64,000 nt of DNA from CBDCVN01 sp965223585 (GTDB taxonomy: Bacteria; Deinococcota; Deinococci; Deinococcales; Trueperaceae). Each line of letters starts with the position of its first letter. The stretch's first letter is position 1. The translations under genes and the position numbers were made by a program. Of this stretch, positions 55,593 through 63,593 are shown one piece after another. The stretch is taken from assembly GCA_965223585.1 (NCBI GenBank), contig CBDCWW010000024.1, forward strand, positions 124,001-188,000. The letters are read 5' to 3'. The notes under the pieces are model-generated. The model was given only the letters and a program-made list of their open reading frames with translations, was not told the origin of the DNA and ran no database searches.

Positions 55593-56027
55593 GAAAAGCA
55601 TAGATTACTTTGCACTTCTCAGCCTACAAGAATTACAGCCTGTAGAAAGAGTTGAGCTGGAAATTGCTCAAAATTTTGTTTGTAAATTGGCATAATAAAA
55701 GATGAGTGATTAGCGTCAATATAGAATCCATCAAAGTTTTTTCATGAAACCTCCGAGGTTTGGGTGAGCCCAAGATTGTTCTGGTCACCTATAAAAACTA
55801 ATAGTGAGCCTAACTGTGGTGTGTCTGAACTGTGATTCTCCTGATTTTTTTGATTTCTCTGATTTCTTCAGCTTAATTGCAAATTTGCTGTTCACCACTG
55901 TGGAAGCATTAGTGGTTAGTGTTGATAAAAACCAATAGCAAGCCTAGCGTTGGTAGAGGCGCAAGATTTTGCGTCTCTACGTGCGTTGATAGTACCAATA
56001 GCAATTAATTGCGAAATCAAAAAATAA
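55593..56027. other. Repeat-rich intergenic region
   Basis: Between the toxin-antitoxin operon and the SIR2-NACHT gene lie three elements: the AAACCTCCGAGGTTT palindrome (55747-55761), a TGTCTGAACT repeat copy beginning near 55822, and the GTAGAGGCGC palindrome (55953-55980). No gene is visible. The last palindrome lies just downstream of the NACHT stop codon and may help end its transcript. Confidence 0.6.
55953..55980. repeat. GTAGAGGCGC palindrome
   Basis: GTAGAGGCGCAAGA and TTTTGCGTCTCTAC arms form a near-perfect palindrome. It matches the copies after both FG-GAP genes (14655 and 16375), showing a dispersed family. Here it lies about 50 bp past the 3' end of the minus-strand SIR2-NACHT gene. 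Confidence 0.6.
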
Positions 56028-59000
56028 TTATTTATGTTTGCGTTCTTGCCAAGCTAAAGTCGTAAGTGCTTGTGTAGCAATTCTACAAACATCCCTATAC
56101 TCGTCTCCTAAAGCCTTCAATAGGGCATTTCGCACCTCTGCTTTATCTGCCTGAGAGCCTAGCACTTCTGCAGCAGCACTGCGAACAAGCCCGTCCTGAT
56201 CTCCTAAAGCGTTAAGCAAGGCTTCTCGCACCTCTGGTTTATCTACCTGAGAACCTAGCACTTGTGCAGCAGCACTGCAAACATTTCCTTCCTTAGCTCC
56301 TAATGCGTTCAGCAATAGCTCTCGCACCTCTGGTTTATCTGCCTGAGAGCCTAGTGCTTGTACAGCAGCACTGCGAACATACCCCTCCTTCTCCCTTAGT
56401 ACCTTCAACAATGCCTCTTGCACCTCTGGTTTATCTGCCTGAGAGCCTAGTGCTCCTGCAGCAGCACTGCGAACATACTTTTCCTTATCTCTTAATGCGT
56501 TAAGCAAGGATTCTCGCACCTCTGGCTTATCTGCCTGAGAGCCTAGTGCTCTTGCAGCAGCACTGCGAACACCCCCTTCCTTATCCTCTAATGCCTTTAA
56601 CAATGCCTCTCGCACCTCTGGTTTATCTGCCTGAGAGCCTAGAGCTCCTGCAGCAACACTGCGAACATCCCCTTCCTTATCTCCTAATGCCTTTAACAAT
56701 GCCCCTCGCACCTCTGGCTTATTTGCCTGAGGGCCTAGCGCTCCTGCTGCATTACCACGAATATCCCCTTCCTCATTTCCTAATGCCTTTAACAAGGCCT
56801 CTTGCACCTCTGGCTTATCTACCTGAGAGCCTAATGCTCCTATAGCATTAAATGAGCTATTCTTTCCTTTGTACCTTAAATTCTTTAACAAAACATCTCG
56901 TACCTCTGTTTTTTCTGCCTGAGAACTCAATGCTAATACAGCATGAAAGCGAACAGAAACATCCCCTTCCTTATCCCTTAATACCTTCAACAATGCCTCT
57001 AGCACCTCTGGTTTATCTGCCTGAGAGCTTAGCGCTTGTGCAGCAGCACTGCTAACATACTTGTCCTGAGCACCTAATGCTTTGAGCAAGGCGTCTCGGA
57101 CCTCTGATTTATCTGCCTGAGAGCCTAGTGCTCCTGCAGCAGCACTGCAAACATCCTTTTTCTGATCCCCTAATGCGTTCAGCAATGCCTTTAGCACCTC
57201 TGGTTTATCTGCCTGAGAGCCTAGCGCTTGTGCAGCAGCACGGCAAACAGCTTCTTCCTTAGCCCCTAAAGCGTTAAGCCAACAAGCTACTATTTTTGTT
57301 GAGAAGGGCTTTTCCCATTTCCTCAAAACATTATTAATCTCTTCTCGAAACCTTATGTCCTTTGTCCAAACTTCAGAAATCCAGTTTTGTACTGCTTGCC
57401 ATTGCTGTGAGTTCTTTGGCAAAGGTGTCCCTCCCATACCCACTAAACGTAAAATTTCTAGTTCAGCACGCCGTAAGTATTTATCCAAGCTTGGGTGCTG
57501 GTTTTGCATAATGGTTTTAAAAAGATTTTCCAGTGCCCCTTCACGTTCTGCTGCACCAATTGCATAAAGTGCCCAAGTTTCTTGCCAACTTGGGTTATCC
57601 CAGTGAGCTGCTACATCAGCAGTGGTATCATGTTTTAGGAGAGCTTGTGCAGCATGGTATTCTTGAAAGGTTAAATGTAAAAAACCATAGCTATCAAGTC
57701 CACGAAATACCAAGACCCCTATCAAGTCATCAGCAGCAGCTATCAGGCGATGCATTTCATCATCTAGTTCTTTACCCCTTTTATAATTGTGATTCTCCAT
57801 GATAGGCTCAGCTATAGCTTCAAATTGACGTCTGGAAAAAGAAACTATGCCTTGGCGCATACCTTCAAGTGCTAAAACTTCTAACAATTTAGGTAAGTAA
57901 CGTCCTGTCTCAAGTTCTTTTAACTGTAAGCGGTGCCTTAACCAAGTATCACGCAGAGTTAGATCTGCATAAAGGTAAAATTCTAAACGGTCCTGTGGTA
58001 AACGGCGGTGAGTTCTATAAAACAAAACTGCTAGCGTTAAAAGTAAGCCGTTACCACGCATGCGACTTAGGCCGGGTTGTGTTTCAAATTCGTGTGCTAA
58101 TTGTTTATAATCAAAAACTAGCTCTTCTTTTTCACACAGTACTTTAGCCCAGTTTTCTAACATCTTTAACGCTTGCTTACTACTTAAGGAGCTTAAGGTA
58201 AATACTTGCCAGTCCTGACTAAAATGCGGTTCAAAACGCAACTCTGCTGCTGGGCCCGGGCGGGTACTCAGGACCCAACGATCTGTGGGCTTATTAATTG
58301 CTTGAACACGTATTTGCTTGATCAACTCTTTCCGTTTATCCTCGTCACGAATTTCATCAAGACCATCTAGCAACCACAAGACAGAGCCCTTAAACCAACT
58401 TTTTATAGCTTGAGGATTAATCTCAGCTTCTTTTATGACCCTTTTTTCCAAGTGCTCACTTAAAGACTCATTATTTTTTCCTAGCAAACTCAGACGCACA
58501 AATACAGGAAAAGGTTTGCTAGTAGGCGAATCCTTCCATTGTCTAGCTGCTTCTAAAAGGGTTACAGAAAGCAAAGTAGTTTTACCCTGCCCGGGTTCAC
58601 CAACAATAAAGGTTTTAAGTGTATTAGCTAGTACTTGTCTAGCAGCCTGCCTTATTTTTTGCTCCTTGCTTAAGCGTTCGTAAGCATCATCTAATTTCTC
58701 ACCTTCTGGCCGTGCTTGCTCTCGACTCCCTGATTTCTTATTCCCTGAACTTACTTGCTTTTGTTCACCTAGCTTTTCATCATCTGAGTGTACTTGCTCT
58801 TTTCGTAAATATTGTTTAACCTCAAAGGCTTCTAAATCTGGTTCCACATAGACTTCTTCCAATGTCACGTCACGGTCTGCATAACCGGGTCCCGGCACGT
58901 AGAAAGCATTTAGTCGAGTGCTGTCGTGGCTTGCCTGTATAAAGGTAAGATACTGACTACGATTATAGTCAAGGTCACTATCACTTAAAGTTTTAGTGGC

Positions 59001-59993
59001 ATCTCCTAAAACGCTCTTAAGTTCCCTAAAAGCTTTTGCCCAATCTTGTTCTTGGTGAATGGCAATAGCTTCAATATTGTCGCGACGGTCAAGTAGATTT
59101 ATGTAATCTTCAGAAGCCTGCCACATCCAAGCATAAAGGCGTTTTTTATTACCTTTTAGCCAACGGCGAACTTTAGACATAATGTCATTGACGTGTGGAT
59201 CAGACATACTAAACCCCACAAATAGAAGCGTTTTCTTCAATAAACTCTCTTCAAGGAATCTAGCAAGAAGTGGATGCTTCTCTTGCCATTCGCGATAGTC
59301 TTCAGCAGTCAGAGTGTGTGGATTGGCTTTTACTCCATGAATATGTACAAGTGGAGGTTTAGGCCCATTATCAATTTCTGTATAGTCGTTGTCTTGATGG
59401 ATAATTTCGGTACGGTTATAAAGCCTAGCTAACAAATGATCAAAGTTAGTGGTTATAACACTGTGCCAAGGCAATTCTTTGAGGGCCTCGTGTGCATCTG
59501 ACAAAACAAAAGGCTCATCATCCAATAAGTTCATAACAAATTCTGTTAGGGTCTCACGGCCTTTTTCTTGCATATAGACAACAGAATCAAAAACATTTAA
59601 GTTATCTACTCCCTCTAAACCAAATTCTTCTTTAGTTATATCAATTAGTCCTTGCCAAAGAGGTAAACGTTCTGGGCTGCCATCGCGCCTTTTAGCAAGG
59701 TAAGACATACCTGAACCAACAAAAATAATCAATTGGTCATTACGTAATTTCTGTGCCAGTGTAAGTGCATGATCTTTTGGTAATACAAACCCAGTACTTG
59801 GCTCAAAACTTTTTAGTGCTGCTTCAAGTTTTAGAGCACTCTTTTCTGATAGACCGCTTTCTCCTTTGGCTTTAAGGAAACGGTTGAATTGGGCAGGGTC
59901 AATTTTACTTGCCTTAGCCAAAGCAACTTGAGTCAATTGACCAGAGGCAGTAAGGGACAAAGAGCGTTTTCTAAGTTCAGCTAAGCTATACAT
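56028..59993 (-). CDS. NLR-like HTH-SIR2-NACHT-HEAT protein (putative antiphage STAND NTPase)
   Basis: From ATG 59993 the protein has about 1321 residues. Residues 1-65 look like an XRE-type helix-turn-helix (LTQVALAKASKIDPAQFNRF). A SIR2 domain follows (about 75-330) with FVGSGMSYLA, VITTNFDHLLARLYN, the catalytic-type VHIHGVKAN and LLFVGFSMSDPHV, so NADase-type activity is plausible. A charged linker precedes a NACHT NTPase (about 445-760) with Walker A GEPGQGKTT and Walker B LWLLDGLDEI. The C-terminal third contains about 12 HEAT-like repeats of 31 residues (LGSQADKPEVREALLKAL type), nearly identical to one another. Phage infection sensing with NAD depletion is the likely role, by analogy with SIR2-STAND systems. 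It is a single gene with its own promoter. Confidence 0.9.
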   Translation of the reverse strand: MYSLAELRKRSLSLTASGQLTQVALAKASKIDPAQFNRFLKAKGESGLSEKSALKLEAALKSFEPSTGFVLPKDHALTLAQKLRNDQLIIFVGSGMSYLAKRRDGSPERLPLWQGLIDITKEEFGLEGVDNLNVFDSVVYMQEKGRETLTEFVMNLLDDEPFVLSDAHEALKELPWHSVITTNFDHLLARLYNRTEIIHQDNDYTEIDNGPKPPLVHIHGVKANPHTLTAEDYREWQEKHPLLARFLEESLLKKTLLFVGFSMSDPHVNDIMSKVRRWLKGNKKRLYAWMWQASEDYINLLDRRDNIEAIAIHQEQDWAKAFRELKSVLGDATKTLSDSDLDYNRSQYLTFIQASHDSTRLNAFYVPGPGYADRDVTLEEVYVEPDLEAFEVKQYLRKEQVHSDDEKLGEQKQVSSGNKKSGSREQARPEGEKLDDAYERLSKEQKIRQAARQVLANTLKTFIVGEPGQGKTTLLSVTLLEAARQWKDSPTSKPFPVFVRLSLLGKNNESLSEHLEKRVIKEAEINPQAIKSWFKGSVLWLLDGLDEIRDEDKRKELIKQIRVQAINKPTDRWVLSTRPGPAAELRFEPHFSQDWQVFTLSSLSSKQALKMLENWAKVLCEKEELVFDYKQLAHEFETQPGLSRMRGNGLLLTLAVLFYRTHRRLPQDRLEFYLYADLTLRDTWLRHRLQLKELETGRYLPKLLEVLALEGMRQGIVSFSRRQFEAIAEPIMENHNYKRGKELDDEMHRLIAAADDLIGVLVFRGLDSYGFLHLTFQEYHAAQALLKHDTTADVAAHWDNPSWQETWALYAIGAAEREGALENLFKTIMQNQHPSLDKYLRRAELEILRLVGMGGTPLPKNSQQWQAVQNWISEVWTKDIRFREEINNVLRKWEKPFSTKIVACWLNALGAKEEAVCRAAAQALGSQADKPEVLKALLNALGDQKKDVCSAAAGALGSQADKSEVRDALLKALGAQDKYVSSAAAQALSSQADKPEVLEALLKVLRDKEGDVSVRFHAVLALSSQAEKTEVRDVLLKNLRYKGKNSSFNAIGALGSQVDKPEVQEALLKALGNEEGDIRGNAAGALGPQANKPEVRGALLKALGDKEGDVRSVAAGALGSQADKPEVREALLKALEDKEGGVRSAAARALGSQADKPEVRESLLNALRDKEKYVRSAAAGALGSQADKPEVQEALLKVLREKEGYVRSAAVQALGSQADKPEVRELLLNALGAKEGNVCSAAAQVLGSQVDKPEVREALLNALGDQDGLVRSAAAEVLGSQADKAEVRNALLKALGDEYRDVCRIATQALTTLAWQERKHK
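56058..57262 (-). repeat. 93-bp tandem repeats coding the HEAT array
   Basis: About twelve 93-bp units encode the 31-residue HEAT repeats. Most share LGSQADKPEV and differ mainly in a segment like KEGDVRS, KEKYVRS, KEGNVCS, QDGLVRS and QDKYVSS. This makes recombinational repeat gain or loss likely. The antisense frames reading LAPLVYLPESL-type repeats are shadows of this array. Confidence 0.85.
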
Positions 59994-60028
59994 AAACAAA
60001 ATCTACTAAATAATTATTGATTTGTCAA
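59994..60028 (-). promoter_or_regulatory. Sigma-70-type promoter of the SIR2-NACHT gene, likely leaderless
   Basis: The minus strand reads TTGACA (60023-60028), then 17 bp, then TAGATT (60000-60005), then 6 nt before the ATG at 59993. This is the best promoter match in the window. The transcript would start at or next to the A of the ATG, and no ribosome site is present. Confidence 0.75.
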
Positions 60029-60196
60029 ATATATGATTGATTTACAATTTTCATATTGACAGCTATCTAATTTATTGTTTACCATTGCGGAATCATAATC
60101 TATCACCTCGTTGTCTGGACCATGCTTAATCTAATTTTAGGATTTTCTTGATTTTTCTAATGGATATCTATAAACCATGTTAAAGTAATTTTTTAT
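60029..60196. repeat. Dispersed repeat remnant upstream of rph
   Basis: GTTTACCATTGCGGAATCAT and TTGTCTGGACCATGCTTAAT near 60076-60140 are a degenerate copy of the TGTCTGAACT family (compare 31581-31650). The remaining part may hold the rph promoter; no gene is seen. Confidence 0.45.
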
Positions 60197-60922
60197 ATGA
60201 GGCAAAATCGGCAACTCCATGAAGTTCGGGAAATTTCTTTGGTACCAAACTATATCCCTCACGCTGAAGGTTCTGTGTGGTTAGAATGGGGCAATAACAA
60301 GGTGCTAAGTACCGTTACTATAGAAGAAACCTTACCCCCCCACTTGCGTTACGATAAAAGCTATCGAGGAGGCTGGTTAACCGCAGAGTATGCTATGTTG
60401 CCACGCTCTACAGAAGCTCGCTCTAAAAGAGAGAGACTCTATGCCGGCGGGCGCACTCAAGAAATCCAACGCCTTCTAGGCCGTGCCTTTCGCAGTGTGG
60501 TTAACTTATCGCTATTTCCAAAGCAAACTTTAACCATAGATCTTGATATTGTCCAAGCTGATGGCGGGACACGCTGCGCCTCTATTGTAGCAGGCTATGC
60601 TGCTCTTTTTAATGCTGCTGACAAACTTATTGAGAGTGGTAAAATTGATGAATGGCCTTTGCGTTATGAGTTAGGAGCAGTTAGTGTGGGCATTATGGCA
60701 GGGCAAACCTTAATTGACCTTGAATATACTGAAGATATGGAGGCTGAACTTGATATTAATGTAGTTGCTACTGCTGATGGTAAAATTCTTGAAATTCAAG
60801 GTGGCAGTGAAGAAGGACCTGTGGAAGCTGAAACTTATGTAAAGCTTATTGCCCAAGGTATAGCTGCTGTTCAGGATATTTTAGGTGTAGTGCGTAGTGA
60901 AATGGCCTCAGGAAACTCATAG
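60197..60922 (+). CDS. rph: Ribonuclease PH
   Basis: This 241-residue protein has the RNase PH sequence throughout. It opens LHEVREISLVPNYIPHAEGS and continues GGWLTAEYAMLPRSTEARSK, the phosphate-binding RER pattern, AGGRTQEIQRLLGRAFRSVV and the acidic active-site motif LDIVQADGGTRCASIVAGY. It trims the 3' ends of tRNA precursors using phosphate. Length is standard. The gene is followed by rdgB with a 30-bp gap, an arrangement common in bacteria. The first ATG of the frame fits the family start well. Confidence 0.96.
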   Translation: MRQNRQLHEVREISLVPNYIPHAEGSVWLEWGNNKVLSTVTIEETLPPHLRYDKSYRGGWLTAEYAMLPRSTEARSKRERLYAGGRTQEIQRLLGRAFRSVVNLSLFPKQTLTIDLDIVQADGGTRCASIVAGYAALFNAADKLIESGKIDEWPLRYELGAVSVGIMAGQTLIDLEYTEDMEAELDINVVATADGKILEIQGGSEEGPVEAETYVKLIAQGIAAVQDILGVVRSEMASGNS

Positions 60923-60952
60923 ATGAACTTAAGGATCTTCTAAGTCATCACT

Positions 60953-61546
60953 ATGAAAATAGCTATAGCCACTACTAATGAGGGCAAATTAGCTGAAATA
61001 GCAAATTTACTCAAGCCTTTAGAGATAGAGGTATTGTCAGCAAAACAAGTTGGTGTAACTCACTTTCCCCCTGAAAATGGTGCAACTTATGAGGCTAATG
61101 CTCTTATTAAGGCTAAGCATGTAACAACCCAAACTGGTCTACCTGCCCTTGCCGATGATTCTGGTTTAGAGGTTGATGCTCTAGATGGCGCACCGGGTAT
61201 TTACTCAGCACGCTTTGGTAACAAAGCAACAGATGCTAAGCGCATTGATTATTTGTTACAAGAGTTAAAAAAATACCCTGATAAACCACGCACGGCACGC
61301 TTTATTTGTTGTATAGTTTTAAACTTATTAACAGATAAGTATCAGAGCTTTCATGGCACAACTACCGGTAGTATTTTAGAAGCACCTAAAGGACAAAGTG
61401 GCTTTGGTTATGACCCTATTTTTTTAAGCGACGACTTAGGTAAAAGTTTTGCTGAGGCTTCTCGGGAGGAAAAACAAAGTGTAAGCCATCGTGGTAGAGC
61501 GCTTAGGGGTTTACTCGAGTGGTTAAAAACTCATAACTTAGATTGA
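60953..61546 (+). CDS. rdgB: XTP/dITP diphosphatase (RdgB/HAM1)
   Basis: This 197-residue enzyme starts KIAIATTNEGKLAEIANLLK, the nucleotide-recognition motif of HAM1-type pyrophosphatases. The ADDSGLEVDALDGAPGIYSA segment and the FGYDPIFLSDDLGKSFAE motif confirm it. It hydrolyses noncanonical purine triphosphates such as dITP and XTP to keep them out of DNA. Its 3' end overlaps the convergent GldC-family gene by 16 bp. It is likely co-transcribed with rph. Confidence 0.96.
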   Translation: MKIAIATTNEGKLAEIANLLKPLEIEVLSAKQVGVTHFPPENGATYEANALIKAKHVTTQTGLPALADDSGLEVDALDGAPGIYSARFGNKATDAKRIDYLLQELKKYPDKPRTARFICCIVLNLLTDKYQSFHGTTTGSILEAPKGQSGFGYDPIFLSDDLGKSFAEASREEKQSVSHRGRALRGLLEWLKTHNLD

Positions 61547-61875
61547 CTCTCTTGTTCAACAGCTTTTTCGGCAAATGCTCGAGCAAAATGCTTCATCTCA
61601 GCAGCAAGATCTTGATTATTAGTTGCTCTTTTATAGGTGTCTGCCATTGATAAAAAAGTTTGAAAGAAAAAATCATTCATATCATGTATTGTCATATCTT
61701 TAGTCCATAAATCAATTCGTAAAGATTGACGACTGGCAGCATCCCAAAAAGCTAGCAGCATAGCCTTAGCTTCGTGTTTATCACTAGGTGCTTCAGTAGC
61801 TGACCAATTAATGTGCTCAATATCTAAATCATTATTGCGCTTGACTTCTATATGTATATCTGCATTTTTACTCAC
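61531..61875 (-). CDS. GldC-family protein
   Basis: This 114-residue protein matches GldC, a gliding-motility protein of Bacteroidota. It has the HIEVKRNNDLDIEHINWSAT opening, then AKAMLLAFWDAASRQSLRID and LWTKDMTIHDMNDFFFQTFL. No signal peptide is seen, as in GldC. GldC occurs in many lineages that do not glide, and no other gld genes are nearby, so gliding is not implied. The 3' ends of this gene and rdgB overlap. It may be transcribed with the phosphatase gene upstream (60 bp gap). Confidence 0.8.
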   Translation of the reverse strand: MSKNADIHIEVKRNNDLDIEHINWSATEAPSDKHEAKAMLLAFWDAASRQSLRIDLWTKDMTIHDMNDFFFQTFLSMADTYKRATNNQDLAAEMKHFARAFAEKAVEQESQSKL

Positions 61876-61935
61876 AGCTTATATAATAAAGCTTGTAGCT
61901 TTTTAAAAATTAAGCAAAAACACCTCAATTGAAAC

Positions 61936-62415
61936 TTACCCCAAAGGTTTAATAAAAGTGTTTGCAATCTCTAGATACTTTTCTTCTAAAGCATCAGCTG
62001 TTTCTTGACGGATTTTACCAATGGTTAAAAGCGCTTCTTCGTGATTCATACCGCCATTCCTTAACAGTGAATACGCAAATATTCCGGTCCTGTGTAAACC
62101 TGCAGAGCAATGAACAATTATGGACTCACCAGAAATAATTGCAGTTAATGAATTGTCAATAGCCTTGCTAAACATAGTTTTTTCTTCTAAAGTAAAGTTT
62201 GTTGCCTTTGCAACTTTAACCCATTCCCATTTCATGCCATATGATTCAACCTCGGCACCAATTAGATGGGCTTGTTCACGGCGACTTGGCAATATTGTTA
62301 CCACACGATTACAATTATCATTTACTAACTTTTTAACTTCCTTTATTTTGGGTCGTTGAGAAAGTGCTAACTGCCCACACTCAAAAACTTGAACAAAATT
62401 ATATAGAAGTGCCAT
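61936..62415 (-). CDS. Dual-specificity / tyrosine phosphatase-like protein
   Basis: This 159-residue protein contains the cysteine phosphatase P-loop in IVHCSAGLHRTGIFAYSLLR, which fits the HCxAGxxR signature. An upstream Asp/Glu acid is likely in the 80s, but I cannot define the loop. It has no signal peptide. Family members act on phosphotyrosine, phosphoserine, RNA 5' ends or phosphoinositides. It lies between kptA (92 bp upstream) and the GldC-family gene on the same strand, so it may process a product of the KptA reaction or act on RNA. That link is inference. Confidence 0.8.
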   Translation of the reverse strand: MALLYNFVQVFECGQLALSQRPKIKEVKKLVNDNCNRVVTILPSRREQAHLIGAEVESYGMKWEWVKVAKATNFTLEEKTMFSKAIDNSLTAIISGESIIVHCSAGLHRTGIFAYSLLRNGGMNHEEALLTIGKIRQETADALEEKYLEIANTFIKPLG

Positions 62416-62507
62416 ATTAATCCAAGCAACTTAATACTGGGACTAAACTGTACTGGGAAATCTGAAGTTTGCAAAACAAGCAGAAAAATATCAGTTGGGG
62501 CAATTTA

Positions 62508-63056
62508 TCAAGTGGTGTCATCTAACTCTGTAATGTATTCCCATGGGACGGTGTCAGTGAGCCATACATGATTTTCTGACAGGTAGAATTCATACCCATA
62601 ATTCTGCATAGATCGTGCATCAATTTGAAGAACTATTGGATTGCCGTGTCGAATACCAACTTTTCGAGCAGTTCTAATATCAATAGATAAATGAACATGT
62701 TGCCGATTCATTTTTCGTAGTCCTTCATTTCGAATCAAGGGTATAAACTTGCTAGCTGTTCCATGAAATAGGATGTCTGGTGGTGTTTTAGCCTTTAAGT
62801 TAAGGTTGATTTGCAAAGAATGACCTTGGTTAGCCCGAATCTTACCTTTTCGAATTACAAATCGTTTTTTATCATTTTGTTCAACTATATTATGAAGATA
62901 CTCAAGTGTTAAAGGTTTTCCAGCACGTTTACAAGCATCAAGTAGTTCATCCACAGGAACCCAACCTTCAGCATCTAATTGCACACCAATTGACTCTGGT
63001 TTATGTCGTAACACTAGGCTCAAAAACTTACTGGTTTTAACTAGTCTTTTATTCAT
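62508..63056 (-). CDS. kptA: RNA 2'-phosphotransferase KptA (Tpt1 family)
   Basis: This 182-residue protein starts KTSKFLSLVLRHKPESIGVQ and shows the family features: LDAEGWVPVDELLDACK, the RANQGHSL motif, LFHGTASKFIPLIRNEGLRK and MNRQHVHLSIDIRTARKVG. Tpt1/KptA transfers a 2'-phosphate from RNA to NAD, giving ADP-ribose 1''-2''-cyclic phosphate and nicotinamide. In eukaryotes this completes tRNA splicing; in bacteria the substrate is unclear and may be RNA damage or a modified base. Its start is 13 bp downstream of the unknown gene at 63069, so the two are probably one operon. Confidence 0.94.
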   Translation of the reverse strand: MNKRLVKTSKFLSLVLRHKPESIGVQLDAEGWVPVDELLDACKRAGKPLTLEYLHNIVEQNDKKRFVIRKGKIRANQGHSLQINLNLKAKTPPDILFHGTASKFIPLIRNEGLRKMNRQHVHLSIDIRTARKVGIRHGNPIVLQIDARSMQNYGYEFYLSENHVWLTDTVPWEYITELDDTT

Positions 63057-63068
63057 GGTGCTTGTTAT

Positions 63069-63593
63069 TTAACTATTACCTTTTATCTTACCAAAATATT
63101 CATAAAATACAGTACTATCCTTAACTAGCTTGTCATCACCTGATAGTAGCCTATCTCTAACCTTGTTTGTTATTTCATGGTTTATTATTAACTGTTTTAA
63201 ATCACCATGAAATTTAACGGTCAACTCCCTTAATATAATGGACAGTATCTCTATACTACAGTTTTCAACGAGGCTAAGTGATTTCTCAATACCTCTGATA
63301 AAATTTGTAGAAAGTAATATCTCCAATGCGTAATGTTTAAGCCATTTGTCAGCGTACAAAGTATCATCAAGTAAATAAATACATAGCTCTTCAACCTCAG
63401 GATAATCACGTGAATAAAGCTCATAGAGTGCCGATGTAGCACAACTCAGCTCCCACCCCTTTACTAATTCTACCAACACAGAATCTTTTACAAAAGCCCA
63501 ATCAGGTTCTTTTTCAGGAAATACAAATTGTATTGTCTCAGCTTCTGTAAACTTCATTTTCCGTTTCCTAAACCTATTGACTAAAAATCTCAT
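63069..63593 (-). CDS. Hypothetical protein upstream of kptA
   Basis: I do not recognise this 174-residue protein. It is mainly helical, with ELVKGWELSCATSALYELYS and YADKWLKHYALEILLSTNFI resembling HEAT-like or armadillo-type helical repeats, and it has no signal or membrane helix. CAGGAG upstream supports a start near 63593; an internal ATG 13 residues in (63557) is possible, giving MKFTEAETIQFVFPEKEPDW. It lies 12 bp upstream of kptA on the same strand. Small helical proteins of this kind are sometimes immunity proteins, but nothing here proves that. Confidence 0.6.
   Translation of the reverse strand: MRFLVNRFRKRKMKFTEAETIQFVFPEKEPDWAFVKDSVLVELVKGWELSCATSALYELYSRDYPEVEELCIYLLDDTLYADKWLKHYALEILLSTNFIRGIEKSLSLVENCSIEILSIILRELTVKFHGDLKQLIINHEITNKVRDRLLSGDDKLVKDSTVFYEYFGKIKGNS

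Noticed and set aside
56303..57055. Plus-strand frames with repeated LAPLVYLPESL peptides
   Set aside because: They are the antisense image of the 93-bp HEAT repeats of the SIR2-NACHT gene, not separate genes.
56058..57262. The regular 93-bp repeats as a CRISPR array
   Set aside because: The units are continuous coding repeats without unique spacers and translate into HEAT-type helices, so this is a protein repeat array.
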